Positions 14,638 to 21,979 of a DNA stretch of 26,962 nt are shown in pieces. The DNA is from JANLIQ01 sp964358205 (GTDB lineage: Bacteria > Patescibacteriota > UBA1384 > 2-12-FULL-50-11). A program made the translations under genes and the position numbers. A model generated the notes under the pieces. That model was given only the letters and a program-made list of their open reading frames with translations. It had not been told where the DNA came from and ran no database searches. Location: positions 1 through 26,962 of the forward strand of contig CAYHNZ010000009.1 in the NCBI GenBank assembly GCA_964358205.1, in the 5' to 3' direction. The number at the start of each line of letters is the position of its first letter. Position 1 is the first letter of the stretch.

Positions 14638-17600
14638 TTAATTCTTCTCCTTCTTGGCTGTTTTGATTTCTTCTGGCTCATCGGCTAATTCATCCTCATC
14701 TAGTATCGGTTCGGTCAAGCCAACGCTAGCCATTTCCAGGCTGTCAGTATCTTCATCGACAACCATTCCCGTGGCTGATACCTCGGCTTGCATCAAGGCC
14801 TTCTGACCCTCGAGTTCGCGGAGACGATCTTCATTTTCTATGACCTCAACATTCAGGCTCAATCCCTGTAGCTCCCGTACTAAAACGGCAAATGAGGCTG
14901 GGATTTGGGGTTTTTGGATTTCCTCACCGCGAATAATCGCTTCGTAAGCTTTGGCTCGGCCGATGACATCGTCCGACTTAATCGTCAACATCTCCTGCAA
15001 ACTGTGCGCCGCGCCGTAGGCTTCAAGCGCCCAGACTTCCATTTCGCCGAATCTTTGACCGCCGAATTGAGCTTTACCACCGAGTGGCTGTTGGGTGACC
15101 ATCGAGTACGGACCGGTTGAGCGAGCGTGCATCTTGTCGTCAACAAGGTGAATTAGTTTCAACATATATTTAATGCCGACCGTTGTTTCTTGGTCGTAAT
15201 CGATGCCAGCGCGGCCGTCACGAAGTTGAATTTTACCAGTTTTTGGTAGGCCAGCTTTAGCCAACTCCTCAATAATATTATCGATAGGGACACCGAAGAA
15301 AGCTGGTGAAGCAACCGTATAACCGAGCTTAGACGCCGCCCAGCCTAAATGGGTTTCCAGAATCTGACCCAAGTTCATACGAGAGATAACACCAAGTGGA
15401 TTAAGGATAAGGTCAACTGGCGTACCGTCAGGTAAGAACGGCATATCGGCTTCGGGCAAAACGACCGAAATTACACCTTTATTACCGTGTCGGCCAGCCA
15501 TTTTATCACCAACTGTGACTTTGCGAAGTTGAGCGATCGAGACTTCGACCTGCTGATAAACGCCAGCCGGTAGCTCGTCGCCCTTGTCTTTGGAGAAAAT
15601 TTTGACTTCAACAACTTTACCGCGTTCACCGTGAGGCAGACGCAAAGAAGTGTCTTTAACGTCTTTGGCTTTTTCACCAAAGATGGCGCGAAGTAGTTTT
15701 TCTTCAGCTGTCAGCTCGGTTTCACCCTTAGGAGTAATTTTACCGGCCAGAATATCAGCTGACGATAGCTCGGCGCCAATACGAACAATGCCTTGTTCGT
15801 CTAAATTAGACAGCGCTTCGTCACCAACATTAGGAATGTCTCGGGTAATTAGCTCTGGCCCCAATTTGGTGTCACGGACTTCACAGGAATATTTTTCGAT
15901 ATGAATCGAGGTAAAGCGATCGTTACGAACCAAGTTTTCGGAGACGATGATAGCGTCTTCGTAATTGTAACCGCCCCAACTTAGATAAGCGACAGTGACA
16001 TTTTGGCCGATCGCTAACTCGCCTTCGGCCGAAGCGGATGAGTCAACAATGACTTGACCTTTTTTGACTTTGTCGCCGATTTTGACCGTTGGTCGCTGGT
16101 TAATGCAGGTGCTTTGATTAGAACGAACGAATTTCGATAGGGTATAAATTCTTTCTTTGGTACCAGACTTAATCTTAATCTGCTCACCGTCGGCGTAGCT
16201 AACAACGCCGTCGTCTTCCGAAACAACCAACTGCCCAGAATCTTTGACAGCACCCTCGAGTCCAGTACCAATAATTGGCGCTTGGGGCTTAACTAACGGC
16301 ACCGCTTGACGTTGCATATTCGAACCCATCGAGGCTCGCGTCGCATCATCGTGTTCAACAAACGGAATTAGCGCCGAGGAAATTGAAACGGTTTGTTGAG
16401 GCGATACATCAATATAGTCAATTTTAGTTGGGCTTTCGATGACCGGTTCGCCGTGGCGGCGGGCGATGACCTTTGAGCCGATGATATTTCCCTTTTCGTC
16501 TAGTTTAGTAGAGAACGGGGCGAGGGTAAATTTCTCTTCATCAAAAGCATCGAGGTACTCAATCTGATTCGACACTCGGGATTTATTACCAACCTGATCG
16601 ATTTTATGAAAAGGCGTTTCGATGAAACCGTATTCATTAACTCGCGCGTTAGAAGCAAGATAACCAACTAAACCGATGTTCTGACCTTCCGGGGTGGTAA
16701 TTGGGCAGATGCGACCGTAGTGAGAACGGTGAACATCTCGAACGTCAAAACCGGCGTGTTCTCGTGATAGACCACCGGGGCCAGTGGCGGAAAGGGTTCG
16801 CTTATGTTCTAGTTCGGCTAGCGGGTTGGTTTGGTTCATAAATTGGCTCATCTGGCTGGAAGCAAAGAACTCCTGCAAAATAGCGGCGACCGGTCGAGAG
16901 TTAATTAGAGAAATGGGGTTAACTTCATCGGGTTCGACAACTTGGCTCATTCGATCCTTGATAATTCGCTCCATGCGCAAAAGTCCGACTCGGATTCGGT
17001 TCTGAACCAGTTCACCGACGGCTCGAACTCGGCGATTTTTCAAATGGTCAACATCATCAGGCAAGCTCCCGGGAGTATTATTGAGTCGGATGATTTCTTT
17101 GATTGTTTCGACGATATCTTCGAGACGCAAAACTCTGTTTTTGGCAACATTTGGTACCGACATTTCCAGTCGTTGATTAATTTTATAGCGACCAACCCGC
17201 CCCAAATCGTAGCGCTTAGCGTTGAAGAAGATTGTGTCGATATATGTTTTAGCTGTTTCGGGGGTGACAAGATCGCCGGGGCGGATTCGTTTATATACCT
17301 CAACCAAGGCTTCGTCGTATGTTTTAGCTGGGTCACGAGCCAGAGTTGACTGGATGTATTGAGCCTCGGTGTTAGTATCGACATCTTTGAATAGAGAGAC
17401 AATCTGCTTGTCTTCGTATCCAGCCAGGGCTCGCAAGAAGGTGGTAATCGGAATACGGCGCTTGCGATCAACTTTGACCGAGATAACATTGCGAGAATTA
17501 GTTTCAAACTCCAGCCAGGCCCCGCGGTTAGGGATTATCTTGGCTCCAAAAAGGCGACGGCCCCCAATATCTTCGCTGGTAAATAGGGCGCCAAAAGAGC

Positions 17601-17976
17601 GAACGATTTGAGAAACTACAACGCGTTCCACACCATTAATAATGAAAGTACCTCGGTCGGTCATCAGCGGAAAATCACCCAAAAAGACCTCCCCAGTTTT
17701 GGTCTTGTTGGTGAGCTTATTTGTCAGCTTTATTTGGCAACGCAGAGGCGATTTATAAGACAAATTCTTGTCCTTGGCCGTTTTTTCGTCGTATTTGGCG
17801 GGATCAAGTGAGTATTTACCAAGTTCGAGCGAGAATAGTTTGCCGGTAAAGTCTTCAACGGGCGAAATTTCGCTCAAGAGCTCACCGATTCCTTCGTCAA
17901 AAAGCCAGCCATAACTTTTTAGCTGTACTTCAATTAAATTAGAAAGTCCCCCTTTAGCCTCCAATGGGCGAAACAA
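14638..17976 (-). CDS. rpoB: DNA-directed RNA polymerase subunit beta
   Basis: The 1112-aa beta subunit of RNA polymerase. The N-terminus has SNLIEVQLKSYGWLFDEGI. The rifampicin-binding fork (SSQMSQFMNQTNPLAELEHKRTLSATGPGG) is followed by the conserved HRSHYGRICPITTPEGQNIGL. Later landmarks are WGGYNYEDAIIVSE, VGDKMAGRHGNKGV and the C-terminal GGKAQFGGQRFGEMEVWALEAYGAA. The tail is acidic. No ATG or GTG is available at the N-terminus: the only usual start is TTG at 17974-17976, with AGGAGG a long 13 bases upstream. A CTG three codons earlier is only four bases from the AGGAGG. A strong promoter lies at 18143-18170. Fork residues corresponding to E. coli D516 and R529 are N381 and T394. Confidence 0.97.
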   Translation of the reverse strand: MFRPLEAKGGLSNLIEVQLKSYGWLFDEGIGELLSEISPVEDFTGKLFSLELGKYSLDPAKYDEKTAKDKNLSYKSPLRCQIKLTNKLTNKTKTGEVFLGDFPLMTDRGTFIINGVERVVVSQIVRSFGALFTSEDIGGRRLFGAKIIPNRGAWLEFETNSRNVISVKVDRKRRIPITTFLRALAGYEDKQIVSLFKDVDTNTEAQYIQSTLARDPAKTYDEALVEVYKRIRPGDLVTPETAKTYIDTIFFNAKRYDLGRVGRYKINQRLEMSVPNVAKNRVLRLEDIVETIKEIIRLNNTPGSLPDDVDHLKNRRVRAVGELVQNRIRVGLLRMERIIKDRMSQVVEPDEVNPISLINSRPVAAILQEFFASSQMSQFMNQTNPLAELEHKRTLSATGPGGLSREHAGFDVRDVHRSHYGRICPITTPEGQNIGLVGYLASNARVNEYGFIETPFHKIDQVGNKSRVSNQIEYLDAFDEEKFTLAPFSTKLDEKGNIIGSKVIARRHGEPVIESPTKIDYIDVSPQQTVSISSALIPFVEHDDATRASMGSNMQRQAVPLVKPQAPIIGTGLEGAVKDSGQLVVSEDDGVVSYADGEQIKIKSGTKERIYTLSKFVRSNQSTCINQRPTVKIGDKVKKGQVIVDSSASAEGELAIGQNVTVAYLSWGGYNYEDAIIVSENLVRNDRFTSIHIEKYSCEVRDTKLGPELITRDIPNVGDEALSNLDEQGIVRIGAELSSADILAGKITPKGETELTAEEKLLRAIFGEKAKDVKDTSLRLPHGERGKVVEVKIFSKDKGDELPAGVYQQVEVSIAQLRKVTVGDKMAGRHGNKGVISVVLPEADMPFLPDGTPVDLILNPLGVISRMNLGQILETHLGWAASKLGYTVASPAFFGVPIDNIIEELAKAGLPKTGKIQLRDGRAGIDYDQETTVGIKYMLKLIHLVDDKMHARSTGPYSMVTQQPLGGKAQFGGQRFGEMEVWALEAYGAAHSLQEMLTIKSDDVIGRAKAYEAIIRGEEIQKPQIPASFAVLVRELQGLSLNVEVIENEDRLRELEGQKALMQAEVSATGMVVDEDTDSLEMASVGLTEPILDEDELADEPEEIKTAKKEKN

Positions 17977-18020
17977 TTTACGCAGTCTGCCTCCTAGCTA
18001 GTTATTTCGGCAGCAAAGTT

Positions 18021-18110
18021 ATTCACTGTCGAATCGGTCTTTCAGACCAATATACAGAAAGCCACTCTTAATAGAGCCAAAACACTCACGACTCAATGTC
18101 GTTATAATAT
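18021..18110 (-). promoter_or_regulatory. Structured rpoB leader with a possible leader-peptide frame
   Basis: The transcript from the 18143-18170 promoter has a leader of about 160 bases. It contains an eight-pair hairpin at 18033-18051 (AT-GGTCT/AGACC with a GAA loop) and a smaller CTCT-ATTA-AGAG hairpin near 18066-18077. An open frame runs in the leader from a non-ATG start (ATT at 18106-18108 or TTG at 18094-18096) to TAA at 18019-18021, downstream of AGGAG at 18113-18117. Whether it is translated is unknown. Confidence 0.35.
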
Positions 18111-18142
18111 TTCTCCTATCTTCCCCAACCAATCCTTTGACA

Positions 18143-18170
18143 ATAATATCGAATTCTGACTCTTTGTCAA
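18143..18170 (-). promoter_or_regulatory. Promoter of rpoB-rpoC
   Basis: Minus strand TTGACA (18170-18165, perfect), a 16-base spacer and TATTAT (18148-18143). It lies about 170 bases before the rpoB start and downstream of obgE. Confidence 0.8.
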
Positions 18171-18212
18171 TAGGCAATTATTTTTGACCCAAAAGCACGG
18201 ATTTCGAATTTA

Positions 18213-19178
18213 CTAGCTAGCGATCTCTACTAGTCGGTCTTTGAGTCGGTCGAGGTTTGTTTGTTCGGTGGCACTAACCAGTACCGCATCGGGGTACTTC
18301 TTATGTAAGGCTTTTTGTTCGGCCACTGAAAGTAGGTCGGTTTTATTGACGACAATCAGTCGTGGTTTCTGAATTAAAGTTGGGTCGTAAGCCCTAAGTT
18401 CACTCAATACCGCCTGTTCAGATTCTTCTATATTTGGTTCTGTGCCGTCGAGCACCTGTAGAAGCACTCGAACACGTTGGGTGTGACGAAGAAATTCAGA
18501 GCCCAATCCCTTGCCCCGATGAGCCCCTTCGATTAAACCAGGCAAATCAACTAAAGTCAGCGATTGATCGCCAGATTTCAGCACCCCCAGGATCGGCTCG
18601 GTCGTGGAAAAGTGATAGGCACCAATCCGAACATTGGCCCCAGTCAGAGCCTTGATGATCGACGACTTGCCCGAGCTTGGCTGGCCAATTAGAGCGACAT
18701 CGGCCACTAATTGCAGTTCTAATTTCGCTTTGACACTTTGTCCTGGCTGGCCCTGGGTGGCCTCAAAGGGGTTTTGATTGGTGGCGGAAACAAAATGAAC
18801 ATTGCCCAATCCCCCCTTTCCACCTTTGGCAATAACATAGCTTTGATTATCGTTAATTAGATCAACAATAATCCGCCCGCCATCTAAATCAATCACTCTA
18901 GTACCGACCGGAACGAGCAGTTCTAGGTCTGGCGATGCGGCACCAGTTTTGCGTTTATTAGCACCCTTTTGACCATCTTCGGCCTGGAAAACTTTGCGAT
19001 AACGAAAGGCACTCAAGGTGTCTAGATTGTGACTGGTTTGCAAAATGACACTACCGCCCTTACCGCCGTCACCGCCGTCGGGTCCGCCACGAGCGACAAA
19101 CTTCTCGCGACGCCAGGCGATAACGCCATCCCCGCCCTTGCCACTTTTGAGCTCAATCTCGACTGTATCGACTAGCAT
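18213..19178 (-). CDS. obgE: Obg GTPase (ribosome assembly)
   Basis: The 321-aa Obg family GTPase that assists late 50S assembly. The N-terminal glycine-rich Obg fold (residues 1-158) has GKGGDGVIAWRREKFVARGGPDGGDGGKGG. The G domain follows with G1 GQPSSGKS (165-172; GFPNVGKS in most relatives), the G2 region AYHFSTTEPILGV, G3 DLPGLIEGAHRGKGLG, G4 NKTD and G5 SATE. The C-terminal OCT extension found in many Obg proteins is absent, so the protein is short. ATG at 19176-19178 shares a base with the TGA of the upstream secreted-protein gene (TGATG), so translation is probably coupled. A TTG one codon earlier is not needed. Confidence 0.95.
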   Translation of the reverse strand: MLVDTVEIELKSGKGGDGVIAWRREKFVARGGPDGGDGGKGGSVILQTSHNLDTLSAFRYRKVFQAEDGQKGANKRKTGAASPDLELLVPVGTRVIDLDGGRIIVDLINDNQSYVIAKGGKGGLGNVHFVSATNQNPFEATQGQPGQSVKAKLELQLVADVALIGQPSSGKSSIIKALTGANVRIGAYHFSTTEPILGVLKSGDQSLTLVDLPGLIEGAHRGKGLGSEFLRHTQRVRVLLQVLDGTEPNIEESEQAVLSELRAYDPTLIQKPRLIVVNKTDLLSVAEQKALHKKYPDAVLVSATEQTNLDRLKDRLVEIAS

Positions 19179-20509
19179 CAAGAACCCGATGAGAAAACTG
19201 CCGTCAGCAACTCTTGGATCAAGGCAGTTGGATGGGCGGCTAAGTACGAATCGTAATTAATGATATAGGGACCTTTAAGCTCACCGGCTGGTAATTTCAC
19301 CGAGTCTCTAGCAATAAAGATGCCGGTCATATTGCCGCTACCACTAATTGGATTGCTAAACGTTAATTTTCCACCCATCGCGATATACGCTCCGCAACCG
19401 ATGGAGTCAGTATTGATATTGATATCGCCTTCTACTAGAAAAGCCAGGCGGGTTTGAGTGAGCGTCCCGCATTTAATGGGGTCGTTGATTGATAGATTAC
19501 CCTTGACGACGATCGTTCCCGAGCCAGAAAAAGTGATTCCACTGTTTCCGGGTGCGTCTAGGGTCAACGAATTATTGTGATACCAAATTTTACCTTCTGG
19601 TGGGGTGGAAAAACTATTTGAAGTCTGGTCCATTGTATTTTTGGCGGGAGCATTAAGATTCCACCGAATGGACTTGTATGTGTTAGTAGAAGTAAAATTA
19701 TTCGACGAAATACTTGACCCGAGGTCTTGGCCCTTCTTAAACATTGCTCGTATTTGACTCTCGACTTTACCCCAGCTAAATACAGTCGTATTTTCGGAAA
19801 TATATCCTTCCAGTTTCGTTCCGCCGCTGACATCAACATTACCGCCGACGGCCAGTGAGCGAGGGCTAAGCGAAAAACCATCAATGAGTCCTGGAGCGGC
19901 AACATTACCCGGTACGATAATACCCTTAACGCCGATTGTTTGCTTCAGATAAGCCACCAGCTTCTTGCTCGAAGCCCGAACGGTAGTGATAGTCTTAAGA
20001 CAAATATGAGATTTATATTCAGAAGGCGCACAACCGACACCGGTTAACTCGGCGGTGGGGATGGAATTTTTTTCAAGATATTTCTCCACATCTTCAATAT
20101 TCTTATTGGAAACTGTCGTTACAAATGTTAAACGAAAATCCTTAACCCCCGGTAGCTCGTCTTTTTTAAATCCGGTTACAGTAATCACATAATAGTCGCC
20201 ATCCGGAGATCCTGACCCGCTTTTGGTCACTGACACCTTATGTTCTGGATAAGGTCCCGGCCTAGGTGGGTCCAGTTCAAATTGCTCTGACTGAGAATTG
20301 AATGAATGTGTAACCCCTATCTTAGGAAAAAGTAATTTGTCCGGCATCATAATTAGTCTCGGTGGCAGTTCGATCTGGATACTAGGTTTATCGTCTATAA
20401 TTTTCTTCAGTAGGAAGATATTTCCAGCCGGTGGCGGACTATACGCCTGCGCCGTCGGCGCAAGAGCGAAGATAACCACTAACAACAAGAGAATTTTTCT
20501 TGTTAACAT
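19178..20509 (-). CDS. Secreted hypothetical protein with a beta-rich C-terminal region
   Basis: A 443-aa protein with a clear signal peptide: MLTRKILLLLVVIFALAPTAQA, cleavage expected after AQA at residue 22. The N-terminal half has a Pro-rich stretch and an alpha/beta region with a Cys pair (GVGCAPSEYKSHICLK). The C-terminal half (about 220-430) is Gly/Ser/Asn-rich with repeated short strands (GTIVVKGNLSIN, LAFLVEGDININT, YIAMGGKLTFSN, GIFIARDSVKL) typical of a parallel beta-helix or bactofilin-like surface domain. No family is named. ATG at 20507-20509 overlaps the TAA of the upstream 114-aa gene (ATGTTAA), so the longer frame to 20527 is unnecessary. It ends one base into obgE. Confidence 0.75.
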   Translation of the reverse strand: MLTRKILLLLVVIFALAPTAQAYSPPPAGNIFLLKKIIDDKPSIQIELPPRLIMMPDKLLFPKIGVTHSFNSQSEQFELDPPRPGPYPEHKVSVTKSGSGSPDGDYYVITVTGFKKDELPGVKDFRLTFVTTVSNKNIEDVEKYLEKNSIPTAELTGVGCAPSEYKSHICLKTITTVRASSKKLVAYLKQTIGVKGIIVPGNVAAPGLIDGFSLSPRSLAVGGNVDVSGGTKLEGYISENTTVFSWGKVESQIRAMFKKGQDLGSSISSNNFTSTNTYKSIRWNLNAPAKNTMDQTSNSFSTPPEGKIWYHNNSLTLDAPGNSGITFSGSGTIVVKGNLSINDPIKCGTLTQTRLAFLVEGDININTDSIGCGAYIAMGGKLTFSNPISGSGNMTGIFIARDSVKLPAGELKGPYIINYDSYLAAHPTALIQELLTAVFSSGS

Positions 20510-20847
20510 GGTGTTGTCTTCGAGCAATACTCTAGCTGTCCTTGAAATCGGGGCAGGGCTTTTAAGCCACCGTCTGAATTTCGTTCCAGTGGCATAACTT
20601 TATTGACTATATATTCTGGTTCATCAGAGCCTTTTAGGTCGTTGGTTAGTATAGACGTGGCTGTGTGGTCGCTTATTCTCCAATATAAAGAGAAAATATT
20701 TCTGTCACCAACGATTGGTCCAAGCAAACCGCCACGATACAAATTAGCGAATACTAATGCCCCGATAATTACTGTCGCCACCACCGCAAAAATAAGATTG
20801 CGATGTATTAGTCGGATTACTGACTTTTCATTGCCTCTGTTATTCAT
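20503..20847 (-). CDS. Membrane-anchored hypothetical protein
   Basis: The 114-aa product has a basic N-terminus, one hydrophobic helix (residues about 20-40, LIFAVVATVIIGALVFANLY) and an extracytoplasmic domain of about 70 residues with two cysteines near the end (QLEYCSKTTPC). No family is recognised. It heads a minus-strand unit of overlapping genes ending in obgE. Upstream in-frame TTG (20857-20859) and ATG (20851-20853) codons lie in or next to the predicted -10 element, so ATG at 20845-20847 is favoured, giving a nearly leaderless mRNA. Confidence 0.6.
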   Translation of the reverse strand: MNNRGNEKSVIRLIHRNLIFAVVATVIIGALVFANLYRGGLLGPIVGDRNIFSLYWRISDHTATSILTNDLKGSDEPEYIVNKVMPLERNSDGGLKALPRFQGQLEYCSKTTPC

Positions 20848-20857
20848 CCTCATATTC

Positions 20858-20884
20858 AATATATCACTAATAATTGGTTGTCAA
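20858..20884 (-). promoter_or_regulatory. Minus-strand half of a divergent promoter pair
   Basis: Perfect -35 TTGACA (20884-20879) and -10 TATATT (20863-20858) with a short 15-base spacer (TATTGA at 20861-20856 with 17 bases is the alternative). It drives the 114-aa / 443-aa / obgE unit. The -35 is three bases from the -35 of the plus-strand promoter. Confidence 0.6.
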
Positions 20885-20887
20885 AAC

Positions 20888-20915
20888 TTGACAGCATTAT
20901 TGGCTAGGTTATTCT
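20888..20915 (+). promoter_or_regulatory. Plus-strand half of a divergent promoter pair
   Basis: Perfect -35 TTGACA (20888-20893), a 16-base spacer and -10 TATTCT (20910-20915). The expected start at about 20922 is four bases before the ATG at 20926, so this too would be leaderless. Confidence 0.65.
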
Positions 20916-20925
20916 AAATATAGTA

Positions 20926-21585
20926 ATGACTTTAAACACGGTAAATCGCATTGTTTTCGGTATAATCGCCACGGTAATTGGCCTGGCCTTTTGGGTCTCT
21001 GCACCCAAGTCGGTCACGGTTGCTGGTGTCACTGCAACCTATACTTCTGAATGGAATGCCACCAAAAATCTTATTCTTAAACGCGTACGTGATAATGGTG
21101 GTGGTAATACTGTATCTGATGAAATTATTATAGGTGTGGCGTCCTGGCAAGTTTTGGGTAAGTTTGGAGATAATGGCCCATTTTTTAAAGAGACATGGAA
21201 TTCGCTAAATAGCACCATAAGATTTGAAACGGGTCGCATAATCAAAATAGTCCCCAATGATCATAGTGGTGGCTGGATTGCTGGAGCCCTCTTTCCAACT
21301 GTCGGGTTTACGATGGATTTACTGACCGTCAGTAGTAGAGAAAGAGGAGATCCGGTCAACAGTACTCAAGGAACTGAAGCCAAAGCTGTTGGTAATACTG
21401 CTTCTTGTCTAGAGAACATATCGGGCGATTGTATCTATGCCACAGGTGCCTACGGCTTCACGAATTACTATAACTGGGACGGAGACAGTGGCAACAGAAG
21501 TCGAACTAATGGCTTCGCCATCCCCACCAGGTGGGTTGTTTCAGGCACTGTCTGTGAGGCTTCAACTGACCAAGCCTGCAAGTAA
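20926..21585 (+). CDS. Membrane-anchored or secreted hypothetical protein
   Basis: The 219-aa protein has an N-terminal hydrophobic segment (residues about 8-25, RIVFGIIATVIGLAFWVS) and an extracytoplasmic domain rich in Asn, Gly, Thr and Trp. The four cysteines are all in the C-terminal third (SCLENISGDC, GTVCEASTDQACK) and could form two disulfides. No family is recognised. The start ATG at 20926 sits four bases after the predicted transcription start. The next gene starts two bases after its TAA, so the two form an operon divergent from the obgE unit. Confidence 0.6.
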   Translation: MTLNTVNRIVFGIIATVIGLAFWVSAPKSVTVAGVTATYTSEWNATKNLILKRVRDNGGGNTVSDEIIIGVASWQVLGKFGDNGPFFKETWNSLNSTIRFETGRIIKIVPNDHSGGWIAGALFPTVGFTMDLLTVSSRERGDPVNSTQGTEAKAVGNTASCLENISGDCIYATGAYGFTNYYNWDGDSGNRSRTNGFAIPTRWVVSGTVCEASTDQACK

Positions 21586-21587
21586 TT

Positions 21588-21911
21588 ATGTTAGGCCGAG
21601 GGTCTCTACGGCTTGATTCTTCGAAGATAACCAGAGTGTCGGAGGTTTTTTTTAGTCTCGGATTGCTAATCGCTGTGATTGGAGCCGGGAAATACTTGTT
21701 TGCCGTTACCACCCCCCAGAAGCAATCGGTCGCTTTCCCCAGCTCATCAACCGAACGACGGCTAGCAATTACCAAAGCGGTACAAGATGGTACAAATACC
21801 TATGAATTCTCGACAAATTTTATCCCTGGCATCGGCACGATTAACGATCCCCAGGATTACTTGAGTAAGTGGCAGGATCAATTCAAAAACAACACCGATC
21901 CCGCTCCTTGA
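21588..21911 (+). CDS. Small membrane-anchored hypothetical protein
   Basis: The 107-aa protein has a basic N-terminus, one hydrophobic helix (residues about 20-40, EVFFSLGLLIAVIGAGKYLF) and a polar outer domain without cysteine. No family is recognised. ATG at 21588 is two bases past the stop of the 219-aa gene. No good Shine-Dalgarno is present, so it is probably translated by coupling. After the stop an AT-rich weak hairpin (about 21900-21930) separates it from the convergent CdaA/YbbR gene. Confidence 0.55.
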   Translation: MLGRGSLRLDSSKITRVSEVFFSLGLLIAVIGAGKYLFAVTTPQKQSVAFPSSSTERRLAITKAVQDGTNTYEFSTNFIPGIGTINDPQDYLSKWQDQFKNNTDPAP

Positions 21912-21979
21912 TATCTTTTAAAATATCGGGATTAGTTTAGTAGGGTTAGTCGATAGAAGCGTCGGAGATATCTTTGAGC

